Assembly: GCF_001507645.1 (NCBI RefSeq)
Contig: NZ_CP013909.1
Coordinates: forward strand, 1,116,001 to 1,180,000
Source of the DNA: Hymenobacter sedentarius
GTDB taxonomy: Bacteria; Bacteroidota; Bacteroidia; Cytophagales; Hymenobacteraceae
Reading direction: 5' to 3'
DNA: 64,000 nucleotides
Positions 17,849 to 25,904 of this stretch are shown piece after piece. Numbering within the stretch: position 1 is the stretch's first letter; each line of letters starts with the position of its first letter. The notes under the pieces are model-generated. The model made no database searches. It was not told the DNA's origin and worked only from the letters and a program-made list of their open reading frames with translations. The translations under genes were made by a program, and so were the position numbers.

Positions 17849-18867
17849 GCTGTGAAAACTGGTTTACAAAAAAGAAAAAGTGGTTGATGAAAAAATAAAC
17901 TCGTCGGGGACCGGAATGTTTGTCGCTGCTTCCATCGGAAAAACAACAATTATAAAATCAGATATTCTTAGAAAAGGAGGTCTGAATTTTAGGTTTGAGC
18001 CGGTTTTTGCATTCCAAATTGTTTGATTTCTGCCCAACTAGACACTTATGCGAATGATTCCCAAAAGTTCAATTTTAATTAATTTTTCACAAACGTTTTT
18101 AAAATTTATCGATTTTGTCATAGTTTTATCATGCCGATGGCGGTCCCGCTATAACCCCTGCGGCATGAGGTTGTCTCATCCAAATCCGCAAAATGGGTCG
18201 AAGTAATTTGTACAATTTAAATAATAAGCAGAAGCTTGACCCTAAAAACATTGTTCAGCTTATATGTTAAGGTTGAGCCACTTCGCACAAAGCGAGGGGA
18301 AGCTGCTCGAAAAAAGCTCGCCACTACCCGCGCTAACTGCTGAAGCTGGCCGCAGAAAAACCGGCCTGTCACGTGGGGCAGTCGTTGGCGCTGCCGAAGC
18401 TTCCGTCCTGTATCGCTAAGGCTTTGTTCCCGGGCTCCCATCATGAGCCTTCCAGCTCCGCCCACTTCACTGCCTCTGGAAGGAGTAAGCCCAGCTCACT
18501 CGTGTGCTGTGGTTCGCCCAGGCCCGGACACGATCTTAGCGGCAGGGCAAGAGAGCGACTGAGCCAGGCGACCAGCGTGGCCGTTCATGCCGGCCGAAGG
18601 CCCGTGGCAATGGGAAGCTCGCCCAACACCGGGCCATGCCTTTGCCCGGCGGCAACCACGACAAACCATTTGCTTCCGATGCTTTGCCGTTCGTCGGATG
18701 GCATTGCCCGAATACCCCGCGGTGGCCCTTCTGCTACCCTTTGCCCGCAATAAAGTGCAGCCTTGTGAGCCGTGCCGCGCTATCCAGCTGAATGTTGGCC
18801 CAACAAAAAAAGGCAGCCCGTTGGGACTGCCTTTTTTGCTGTTAACAATAGCGCCGAAGCGGCTTAG
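17849..18867. other. Intergenic region of ~1 kb between the two subtilase genes
   Basis: Three parts. 17849-18270 is AT-rich and should hold the promoter of subtilase 1. 18270-18800 is a sharp GC-rich island with no intact reading frame on either strand. 18803-18838 is the terminator of subtilase 2. The short open frames in the island have no start context or familiar motif; it may be a decayed insertion or a structured RNA. Confidence 0.6.
18803..18838 (-). terminator. Intrinsic terminator of subtilase 2
   Basis: AAAAAAAGGCAGCCC / GGGACTGCCTTTTTT stem with A and T flanks, 30 nt past the stop codon. It is nearly the same sequence as the terminator at 16191, showing that the gene duplication included the 3' flank. 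Confidence 0.85.
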
Positions 18868-20208
18868 TTAGAGGTGCGCAATCGGGTCGGGGTTGCCGTC
18901 GGGGTCGTTCTTCACCGTGCCGCTGGTTGAGAAGCTGCGGCCGCGCAGCAGCAGCACGCCGGCCATGTGGGGCGTGGCCATCGAGGTGCCGCTCATCGTG
19001 GCGTAGCCACCGCCGATGTAAGTAGAATAGATGTTGTAGCCGGGCATGCACACATCAATGGGCGGGTTGCCGAAATTCGAGAAGTACGCCCATGCGTCGG
19101 CCTGGTCCATGGCCGAGACGGTGAAGATGTTCGGGCCGTTCACGCGGCCCGGCGAGCTCTGGTTGGCATCCAAAGCGCTGTTGCCTGCGGCCAGGGCAAA
19201 CAGGATGCCCTTGTTGGAAGCGTTGAGCACGGCATCATCAAGTGCCTGCGAAAGGCCGCCGCCGAGGCTCATGTTGGCCACGTCACCGGCTTTGCCGTTG
19301 GCCGCCACATAGTCGATGCCGGCAATGACATCCGAAGAGGAACCGCTGCCGTTGGCGTCGAGCACGCGCACGGCTACTACCGTAGCATTGGCTGCCACCC
19401 CAACTACGCCGAAGTCGTTGTTCTTGGCGCCAATGGTGCCGGCTACGTGCGTGCCGTGGCCGTTGGCATCCTGGGCGGTGTAATAGTCGGCACCGCTGGT
19501 GAGGAAGGAGCGGCTGCGGGTAGCGTCAACGTTCAGGTCGGGGTGGCTCAGGTCGATGCCCGTGTCGATAATCCAGGCCGTTTTGCCCGTGCCATCGCCC
19601 GTGCCAACCCGGGCCACGCCGTAAGGCACAGGCTGATAAATAATGCTGGGGTCAGTGGGAGCCGGGGCTGGGGCTGTGGGAGCCGGGGCGGGATCGGTAG
19701 GAGCGGGGGCAGGTGCGGGTGCTGGCTCAGTCGGGGCAGGTGCCGGGGCCGGGGCAGGAGCCGTACTTCTGGGAGCTTTCAAGGGCTTGCCCAAGGTGAT
19801 GATGCGGTCGGCCTCTACGTAGCTCACTTGGCCATCGCGGGCCAAGTCAGCTGCTTGCTGCGGCGTGAGGCTAGCGGCGAAGCCCTTCAGTACATGGCCA
19901 TAAGCAACGCCTACTGCATCCGGGCGAAGGCCTTTGCCTTTCAGCAAGCCCTGGGCGGCTGCTTTTACTTTCTTTACTTTCTCCTGATAGTCGTCGGAGG
20001 GCGAAGTAGCCACTGCGGCGTCTTTCAATACCACAATGTAATGGCCGGGAATTACGTCCTCGGCCTTAGAGTCAGAGGTCAGACTTACCGCCGAGCTTGA
20101 TGGAGTAATGGTGTCCCGTGAGCATCCCACAAAGAAGGAAGTTGTGGCGAGCAATGAGCCGCTCATTAGCCAAGAAGCTAAGCGAATATTCAGATACGGT
20201 TTTTGCAT
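18868..20208 (-). CDS. S8 subtilisin-like protease lipoprotein 2 (paralogue of subtilase 1)
   Basis: 446 residues. It has the same order as subtilase 1: lipobox FVGC (Cys29), I9 prodomain (~52-140), a short PAP/TDP linker (~149-187), and the S8 domain with Asp215, His251 and Ser409. The N terminus ([20 protein letters not shown]) and the C terminus ([13 protein letters not shown]) are almost identical to those of the neighbour, so the pair arose by tandem duplication. The I9 domain and linker have diverged more. AT-rich sequence upstream should hold its own promoter. Confidence 0.95.
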   Translation of the reverse strand: MQKPYLNIRLASWLMSGSLLATTSFFVGCSRDTITPSSSAVSLTSDSKAEDVIPGHYIVVLKDAAVATSPSDDYQEKVKKVKAAAQGLLKGKGLRPDAVGVAYGHVLKGFAASLTPQQAADLARDGQVSYVEADRIITLGKPLKAPRSTAPAPAPAPAPTEPAPAPAPAPTDPAPAPTAPAPAPTDPSIIYQPVPYGVARVGTGDGTGKTAWIIDTGIDLSHPDLNVDATRSRSFLTSGADYYTAQDANGHGTHVAGTIGAKNNDFGVVGVAANATVVAVRVLDANGSGSSSDVIAGIDYVAANGKAGDVANMSLGGGLSQALDDAVLNASNKGILFALAAGNSALDANQSSPGRVNGPNIFTVSAMDQADAWAYFSNFGNPPIDVCMPGYNIYSTYIGGGYATMSGTSMATPHMAGVLLLRGRSFSTSGTVKNDPDGNPDPIAHL

Positions 20209-20670
20209 TCTGAGAAACTAAGTTAAAGAAATAAATAAATCAACGCACATGTAAAGCCCGGTCATATCTGCAGCACATTAAGACCGTCGCAACCAGAAAA
20301 TTTGCAATCACAATAGACGAATGTAAGAATAAAAGAAGACTTATTCCAAGAAAAGTTGAGCGAAGCCGAATTGTTCATTTTATTCAATGGGTGCCAAACT
20401 AACCAGTTAGCGTTTTGATTCCATCTTATTTATCATAATTGCATTTTTCCCTTAGGCTGCTATTAAGACTTATTTTATTGCAAATTTCGACCGTAAAAAA
20501 GTGTGTAGTTAAAGATTTAAATATTTTAATATTTGCCCCATAGGAAAAGAAGCTAAACTAAGATATTTATTGTATAAAAACAAGAAAAATAAAAATAGGA
20601 GGCATAAAAAAACACCCCTGCCGCAGGCATAGGGTGGCTTTAGATTTGTCGGGAAGAATTACTGCTGGGG
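20209..20670. other. AT-rich intergenic region, 462 bp
   Basis: Strongly AT-rich compared with its surroundings. It holds the terminator of the sigma/TonB operon at its right end and presumably the promoter of subtilase 2. I found no exact TAnnTTTG element and no reading frame of note. Confidence 0.6.
20604..20642 (-). terminator. Intrinsic terminator of the sigma factor/anti-sigma-TonB operon
   Basis: Read on the - strand, the arms CACCC and GGGTG close around an inner CTGCCGCAGG palindrome, followed by seven T. It lies 29 nt past the stop of the TonB fusion gene. Confidence 0.75.
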
Positions 20671-21852
20671 CTAGAAAGCGACGGTGAGCTCTACCGGCAG
20701 CGGGGCGCGCCGGCCGCCGGCAACGCCGGGCTGCCAGGCTGGGCCGTCGCAAACGATGCGCAGGGCCTCGGCGTCGTAGTCGGCGCGCAGGCCCCGGAGG
20801 ACCTTTAGGCTGCTCACTTTGCCATCGGCTCCCACCACGATTTGCAGGCGCACCGTGCCACTCAGGCGGGGGGCATTGGGCTCGGGTTCGAACGCCGCGG
20901 CTTCGCGGCGCAGGTAGTCGTGCAGGGCCGCCTGGCCTCCCACGGGGGCGGGCTTAATGGCCAGCGCAGCCGGCATGGGAGCTGCGGCTACGCGCGCCAT
21001 TGCCACATTAGGGCTTGGTGAAAGTGCTTTGGCTCTTGCCGGTTGGCCAGCCATGGTTGCGCCCCGCGCCGCGGCCACGGAATCGGGAAGCGTATCTTTT
21101 TCTCGAGCTGCCTCATCATTCTGGGCCAAGGACACGGAAGACTTACTAACTGCCGCAGGCATGGCAGACGAAATCACATGACTTGAAGCTGTTTCATCGG
21201 TGCCAACTGGAGCGGGCGCCGAAGCTCTGCCGGATTGAGCTACCCGGCTCGCCACGGCTGGGCGCTTTGGCGAGGCAACTGCAGACACTCGCGAGCGGCG
21301 TACCGGCCGACGGCCCCTCACCGCCCGCTGCTCCTGCGCGGGCGCCACCGCCGCGTAATCGGTCGCTGCGGGTGCTTGGGGCGGGGTGGCTTCTGCGGTG
21401 GCCGGTGACGCGCCGGGCCGCGGTGGCGCAGCTTCGCGGCGAGCCGTTGGGCTGGCGGGCGAGCGCGGAGCGCTTTCCACGTGGGCGGCAATGGTCGAGC
21501 TGGTCTTGTGCTCCCAGCTCCAGATTCCACCGGCTACGGCGCCTACCAAGGCCGCTGCGGCCGCCAGGCGCGGCCAAACCCAGCGCGTGCCAACGGGGCC
21601 GGGCTCTGGTAGCTGCGTGCGGGCTTGCAGGCGGGTGCGCAATGCGGTCAGGGCCTGATCGGTGGTAGCGGCATTGGTCATGGAAAAGCCGTCGACCAGC
21701 TCGGCGCAGCGCTCGCATTCCAGGGCGTGCGCCTCGATGCGGTGCTGCTCGGCCGGGGCCAGCGTGCCGGCCGCGTACGCGCGCAGCTCCGCCGTGGCCG
21801 GATGGGGGCCGGGAGCGGGGAGCGGGGCAAAAGGCGAATCAGCGGGCAACAT
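20671..21852 (-). CDS. Zinc-finger anti-sigma factor-like N terminus fused to a TonB C-terminal domain
   Basis: 393 residues. Residues ~18-60 carry HxxxCxxC (His42, Cys46, Cys49), the zinc-binding anti-sigma (ZAS) motif of proteins that hold ECF sigma factors. One membrane span follows at ~94-112 (RLAAAAALVGAVAGGIW), then a long Ala/Pro-rich periplasmic linker. The last ~85 residues (LSGTVRLQIVVGADGKVSS to PLPVELTVAF) are a TonB C-terminal domain. The gene start overlaps the sigma factor stop by 14 bp, so they are translationally coupled and should be partners. The fusion suggests an envelope signal passes from an outer membrane contact to the sigma factor. Confidence 0.85.
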   Translation of the reverse strand: MLPADSPFAPLPAPGPHPATAELRAYAAGTLAPAEQHRIEAHALECERCAELVDGFSMTNAATTDQALTALRTRLQARTQLPEPGPVGTRWVWPRLAAAAALVGAVAGGIWSWEHKTSSTIAAHVESAPRSPASPTARREAAPPRPGASPATAEATPPQAPAATDYAAVAPAQEQRAVRGRRPVRRSRVSAVASPKRPAVASRVAQSGRASAPAPVGTDETASSHVISSAMPAAVSKSSVSLAQNDEAAREKDTLPDSVAAARGATMAGQPARAKALSPSPNVAMARVAAAPMPAALAIKPAPVGGQAALHDYLRREAAAFEPEPNAPRLSGTVRLQIVVGADGKVSSLKVLRGLRADYDAEALRIVCDGPAWQPGVAGGRRAPLPVELTVAF

Positions 21853-22522
21853 GGAGCGGGCTTTGAGGAGTAGCAGTGGAAGGAGGCGAAGCGGCGGCAG
21901 GCGGCGGAACGGGCGGGTCGAGTTGGCGTCGCAGCATGCGCTTGCCGTTTTGCAGGTGGCTCCGCACCAGGTTCAGCTCCAGGCCGGTTTCGGTGGCAAT
22001 GTCACGGTAGCACTTCTTTTCCAGGTAAAATAATTCGAGGCAGCGGCGTTGCGCGGCCGGAAGTTGAGCCAGGGCCGCTTCCATGCTTTGCAGGCGCGCT
22101 TCGGTATTTTCGGCCTCTTCGGCGGTAGCGTCCTGCTCAAGCAGATGCCGGGCCCCGGCGGTTTCCACATCCGCGGCATCGGGATACGTAAGAATGAGCG
22201 GGCCAGCGCTGGGGCCGCCGCGCTTGCGGGCCCGCAGCTGCATCAGGCAATGGTTGCGGGCGGTGGTGTGCAGCCAGGCCGGAAAGTTGTCGGGCGCGTG
22301 CGTGCGCAGCACTTTCACCAAGTGCTCGAAGAGCTGCATCACGGCGTCCTGGGCGTCTTCGTCGGGCGGGGCGAGGTAGCGGCGGCACACGGCGAAGGCT
22401 TCGGGTAGGTACCGGTCGTAGAGCAGGCCCAGGTCGGCTACGTCGCCGTGCTGGCGGTAGCGGGCCAGCAGCTCCTGGTCGGAGGGAGGCGCAGCAGCAG
22501 ACGAGGAGCGGCGGAAGAACAT
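21839..22522 (-). CDS. ECF-type RNA polymerase sigma factor
   Basis: 227 residues from the ATG at 22522. Region 2: DQELLARYRQHGDVADLGLL to EDAQDAVMQLFEHLVKVL, then FPAWLHTTARNHCLMQLR. Region 4: LPAAQRRCLELFYLEKKCYRDIATETGLELNLVRSHLQNGKRML, a clear helix-turn-helix that binds the -35 element. The C-terminal tail is Pro-rich. The linker between regions 2 and 4 is longer than in typical ECF factors. It overlaps the anti-sigma/TonB gene by 14 bp. Confidence 0.93.
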   Translation of the reverse strand: MFFRRSSSAAAPPSDQELLARYRQHGDVADLGLLYDRYLPEAFAVCRRYLAPPDEDAQDAVMQLFEHLVKVLRTHAPDNFPAWLHTTARNHCLMQLRARKRGGPSAGPLILTYPDAADVETAGARHLLEQDATAEEAENTEARLQSMEAALAQLPAAQRRCLELFYLEKKCYRDIATETGLELNLVRSHLQNGKRMLRRQLDPPVPPPAAASPPSTATPQSPLHVAR

Positions 22523-22635
22523 GGTGATGGGAAGATAGGCGAAGGCAATAGTTTTTGCTTCACCTGTTGGCAAGCCGGCCTCCTCCGGTGTCAGCAGCCC
22601 GCCGGGCTTGGTGAGGCCGCCAGGCTGAAACGCAA

Positions 22636-22669
22636 GAAAGCCCCACCGATGCAGCGGTGGGGCTTTTTA
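22636..22669. terminator. Intrinsic terminator
   Basis: Perfect 10-bp arms AGCCCCACCG (22639-22648) and CGGTGGGGCT (22655-22664) with a T run on the + strand and an A/G-rich left flank. For - strand transcripts it lies ~155 nt past the beta-barrel gene stop, which it most likely serves. Confidence 0.7.
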
Positions 22670-22818
22670 TAAGCTATTTCGAATAGTAACCCAAACAATA
22701 AAGGAACCTATACAAGCGGACGGGAATGGCTGATAATCAGCATGGATTGTGGAATTTTGGCGGCCGATATTTTTAATCTATTGACCACCGGCGCCCAGCA
22801 GTGCAATTAGCTCGGGAC

Positions 22819-23631
22819 TTAAAACGAGTAGTTCAGCCCAACTTTAATCACCCGGTTTTGAGCGTCGAAGCGGTTGCCGGAGTCTATTGACGTCAGGCCA
22901 TAGTCGTAGCCGGCGCTCACGCCGAGGCCCATGTCGAACTGGTAACCCAAGCCGGCCACGGCCGCAAAGTCAACCTTGCGAATCTGGTCGGAGATATCGA
23001 AGTCCTGCTTGTAGGCCGTGAAGCCCAGCGCGCCAGCTTCCACTCGGGCCTTGCCACTGACCAGGAACGAGGCTTGTGGGCCGGCATACAGGTAGAAGCC
23101 GGGCGTAACGAATACCTTGGCCAGCACCGGCACGTCGACGTACGCGAGGCGGGCGGTACCGGTAACTTTCGTGTTCAGGAAGTCGAGGGCGGGCACGGGC
23201 ACTTTGCCTTGCAGCACGGTGCCTTTTTCGGAGTAAGAAACGCCGGGCTCAATGGCAAAGCTCGGGCCCAGGGGCAAGGTGGCGTAGACGCCGGCGTAGA
23301 AGCCCGGGCGCATCTGGCGCGTGATGGTGCCATCGGGAGCGTAGCCGGCCAGGTCGGTGAAGCTTTTCACGGCGTCGCCCTGCACGTCGGACAGGTTCAG
23401 GCCGCCCCGGAAGCCAAAACGAACGCCGGAAGTGGAACTGCTGGCCGGAGCCGAATAGGAGGGCTGGGAACCAACGGAGGCACGACGCACAGTACCCATA
23501 GGCCGGGGCGACGGCGCGGCTTTGGGGTTGCCGTAGGCATCGCGGGCCCCCTGTGCCGAAGCGGAACCGGCAACCGCAGAAATCAAAAGACAAGCCGCGG
23601 CCAGGCCGCCCGAAAGGCGTGAAAATTTCAT
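22819..23631 (-). CDS. Outer membrane beta-barrel protein (porin family)
   Basis: 270 residues from the ATG at 23631, giving MKFSRLSGGLAAACLLISAV and a signal peptidase site at ASA-Q27. The longer frame upstream is not credible. A Ser/Pro-rich segment (~28-70) is followed by alternating amphipathic strands: VRFGFRGGLNLSDVQG, PGFYAGVYATLPLGPSFAIE, LAYVDVPVLAKVFV, PGFYLYAGPQASFLVSG, and a C-terminal strand ending in Phe (RVIKVGLNYSF). This is the OMP_b-brl_2 pattern common in Bacteroidota. Function is unknown. It is divergent from the BlaI gene. Confidence 0.85.
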   Translation of the reverse strand: MKFSRLSGGLAAACLLISAVAGSASAQGARDAYGNPKAAPSPRPMGTVRRASVGSQPSYSAPASSSTSGVRFGFRGGLNLSDVQGDAVKSFTDLAGYAPDGTITRQMRPGFYAGVYATLPLGPSFAIEPGVSYSEKGTVLQGKVPVPALDFLNTKVTGTARLAYVDVPVLAKVFVTPGFYLYAGPQASFLVSGKARVEAGALGFTAYKQDFDISDQIRKVDFAAVAGLGYQFDMGLGVSAGYDYGLTSIDSGNRFDAQNRVIKVGLNYSF

Positions 23632-23897
23632 AACCAATAACTTGGAGAAGGTGTGAAGGAAGCCGGCCCCTGGGCAAACCAGGCGAAGCGCCTGGCTACG
23701 GGGTCGATGAAAGGGTGTATTACAAAACCGTGCCAAACCGTTTCGGCCGCGGCACCTAGTGCTTTCCCCGTTTTCGTTATGCCGACCAAAGGCGGGAGTT
23801 TCCCCACTGGAAGGAGCAGACTCTCGACCAAAAGCAGGGCCAGAATTATGCTTGCCAGCCGCGGCAATGCTGGGGCACAGCCCAATTAAAAGCAATA

Positions 23898-23931
23898 ACT
23901 AAAAAATTAGTCTTGAAACTAAAACATTAGT
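23898..23931. promoter_or_regulatory. Two tandem operator palindromes, ACTAA-N4-TTAGT
   Basis: Exact palindromic half-sites ACTAA/TTAGT with a 4-nt centre occur at 23898-23911 and again at 23918-23931, 20 bp (two helical turns) apart. They flank and overlap the -33 and -7 elements of the BlaI gene promoter. BlaI/MecI repressors bind such paired dyads as dimers, so this is the expected autoregulatory site. Confidence 0.75.
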
Positions 23932-23941
23932 TATACATTTG
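23913..23941 (+). promoter_or_regulatory. Bacteroidota-type promoter of the blaI/M56 operon
   Basis: TTG at 23913-23915 and TACATTTG at 23934-23941 (exact TAnnTTTG) with an 18-nt spacer. The expected transcript start is near 23947, ~30 nt before the ATG. The second operator palindrome fills the spacer. Confidence 0.7.
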
Positions 23942-23976
23942 CGTTACTCCAGCAACATCCTTTCCCATTTACCCCA

Positions 23977-24384
23977 ATGGACCCTTCCTCTTTTCCTGAA
24001 CTCACCCGCGCCGAAGAGCAGGTAATGCAGGTGCTCTGGCGCCGCGGCCCCTCCTTCGTGAAGGACGTGCTGGCCGAGCTGCCGGCCCCCGCGCCGGCCT
24101 ACAATACGGTGTCCACCATCATCCGCATTCTGGAAACCAAGGGCTTTGTCGACCACGAAGCTTTCGGGCGCACCCACCGCTACTTCGTGCTGGTAGCTCA
24201 GGACGACTACCGCCGATTCTCGCTGCGCAAGCTGCTGGGGGGCCACTTCGGCAACTCATTTAGTCGCCTGGTTTCCTTCTTCGCCAAGGAAGAAAACCTG
24301 GACGCCGCCCAGCTCGACGAGCTGCTCCGCCACGCTTCTCACCCCGAAAACCCCGATTCCGATGAACCCAACCAGCCTGCTTAA
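23977..24384 (+). CDS. BlaI/MecI/CopY family transcriptional repressor
   Basis: 135 residues. The winged-helix N terminus has the family features: LTRAEEQVMQVLWRRGPSFVKDVL, then AYNTVSTIIRILETKGFVDHEAFGRTHRYFVLV. A dimerising helical part follows (~85-120) with VSFFAKEENLDAAQLDELL. BlaI-type repressors are cleaved when a membrane M56 peptidase senses a signal. The gene overlaps the M56 gene by 23 bp, and its promoter carries two dyads. Confidence 0.95.
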   Translation: MDPSSFPELTRAEEQVMQVLWRRGPSFVKDVLAELPAPAPAYNTVSTIIRILETKGFVDHEAFGRTHRYFVLVAQDDYRRFSLRKLLGGHFGNSFSRLVSFFAKEENLDAAQLDELLRHASHPENPDSDEPNQPA

Positions 24385-25726
24385 TTGGATGCTGCTCAGC
24401 ACGGTGCTGCTGGGGGCGTGGTGGCTCTGCTACCGGGTAGCCTTGCGCCAGGAGCGCAGCTTTGCCTATAACCGGGCGTATCTGGTGCTGGGGCCGCTGC
24501 TGGCGGCGGGGCTGCCGCTGCTGCCCGTGGCTTGGCCCGCGGGCTGGGGCGCGGGCACGTTTGGCGCGTTGCCCAAGGCCGCGGCGGTCTTGCTGCCCAC
24601 TGTGCAGATAAGCCCGGCGGGGCCCGCCGAAGCGGTGGAGTTGGGCTGGGTATTTTGGCTCAGTGTGATTTACGCGGCCGGAGTGGTCTTCACGCTGGGG
24701 CGGTTGGGCTGGGAATTGGGCCAATTGTGGCTCAAGACCCGGGCGCTGCCCCGCGAGCCCGGTGCCGACTATGCGCTGGCCCGCACCCACGGCCTGCTGC
24801 CCACCAGCTCGTTTGGCCGGGTGGTGTTTTGGGACGAGACCCTGCCGCTGAGCGCCGCCGAGGCCCACCAGGTGCTGAGCCACGAACTGGCCCACGTGCG
24901 CCAGGGCCACACCTACGACCGCCTCCTGCTGGAGCTGCTACGCGCCGCGCTGTGGTTCAACCCCTTCGTGCATCTGTGCGGCCGGGCGCTGGCCCTCACC
25001 CACGAGTATCTGGCCGACGAAGCCGCCCTGCGCGCCGACTCGGCGGTGCCGTCCGCTTTTTCATCTTCTCGTTCCTACGCTCACCTTTTGGCCCGGCAAG
25101 TGGCCACCCGCCTCGGTTTCTCCATCCCGCTTGCGCACACCTTTTCCCATTCCCAAACCTTACGTCGCATCGCCATGATACAGAAAACATCCCCTATTTC
25201 TCGCTGGAAGCAGTGGCTCGCGTTGCCGTTGCTGGCCGCACTAGTTACCATTGTTGCCAGCGGTCAGACGGCTGCACAGCAGGGCCCTCCCCGTGCGCCT
25301 AAACTCACTACATCAAGGCAGGAGAGCACGCCGCCCCCACCTCCACCGCCAGCCGAAGTTCCGGGCGTGCCCTCGGCCCAATCACCCGAGAAGGTATATA
25401 CCTACGTGGAGCAAATGCCGCAAATGCCCGGTGGCGGCAATAATAAAGCCATTGTGGACTACATTCAGAGCAAGTTGGTGTACCCCAACGTAGCGCCCGC
25501 TGACCGTAAAGAGGGTATGGTGTTTGTCAGTTTCACCGTGTCGAAAGCGGGGCAGGTAAAGGATGCAAGAATCATCAAAGGCTTGTCGGCTGAATACGAT
25601 GCGGCCGTGATAAAAGCGGTGCAGCAACTGCCCCGCTTCATTCCTGGCAAACAGGATGGCAAAGCCGTGGACGTCAGTTTCACGCACCCCATTCAGTTTG
25701 TAACCGGTAGCCCGAACTCAAAATAA
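24362..25726 (+). CDS. M56 (BlaR1-like) membrane metallopeptidase with C-terminal TonB domain
   Basis: 454 residues. N-terminal membrane spans at ~8-24, ~40-58 and ~95-112 precede the cytosolic zinc peptidase motif HELAH (174-178), with the following EYLADEAALRAD supplying the acidic ligand. A fourth span lies at ~284-304 (WLALPLLAALVTIVASG). A Pro-rich linker (PPPPPPAE) leads to a TonB C-terminal domain (~360-450: YVEQMPQMPGGGNNKAIVDY, VFVSFTVSKAGQVKDARI). There is no penicillin-binding sensor domain, so the signal is probably envelope contact or peptidoglycan rather than beta-lactam. It is translationally coupled to the BlaI-like repressor. Confidence 0.93.
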   Translation: MNPTSLLNWMLLSTVLLGAWWLCYRVALRQERSFAYNRAYLVLGPLLAAGLPLLPVAWPAGWGAGTFGALPKAAAVLLPTVQISPAGPAEAVELGWVFWLSVIYAAGVVFTLGRLGWELGQLWLKTRALPREPGADYALARTHGLLPTSSFGRVVFWDETLPLSAAEAHQVLSHELAHVRQGHTYDRLLLELLRAALWFNPFVHLCGRALALTHEYLADEAALRADSAVPSAFSSSRSYAHLLARQVATRLGFSIPLAHTFSHSQTLRRIAMIQKTSPISRWKQWLALPLLAALVTIVASGQTAAQQGPPRAPKLTTSRQESTPPPPPPPAEVPGVPSAQSPEKVYTYVEQMPQMPGGGNNKAIVDYIQSKLVYPNVAPADRKEGMVFVSFTVSKAGQVKDARIIKGLSAEYDAAVIKAVQQLPRFIPGKQDGKAVDVSFTHPIQFVTGSPNSK

Positions 25727-25799
25727 ATCCAGCCCCAACCCCACGAGGCAAAACGAAAACTTGGCTCCCCGCAGCCAAAGAAGTGGGGAAACCGCCCGA

Positions 25800-25830
25800 A
25801 AAGCCCCGGCCTCTGCCGGGGCCTTTCTGC
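25800..25830 (+). terminator. Intrinsic terminator of the blaI/M56 operon
   Basis: Perfect arms GCCCCGGC (25803-25810) and GCCGGGGC (25815-25822) with a 4-nt loop, followed by CTTTCT. It is 77 nt past the M56 stop. Confidence 0.7.
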
Positions 25831-25904
25831 GTTAGCCTCAGTATTAACCGCTCAAAAGGGGCTAACTTGCGGGTAGTATCGACCTCTTAAGCCCCATTTA
25901 TTCA

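Larger units (their letters stand above)
23632..23976. other. Divergent intergenic region, 345 bp
   Basis: The left ~240 bp is GC-rich with no recognisable gene. The right end is AT-rich and carries two operator palindromes and the promoter of the BlaI/M56 operon. No promoter was found for the beta-barrel gene. Confidence 0.6.

Noticed and set aside
18496..18871. Short frames in the GC-rich island (84 residues on -, 94 on +)
   Set aside because: No start context, no familiar motif, and they overlap each other; kept only as a possible relic in the findings.
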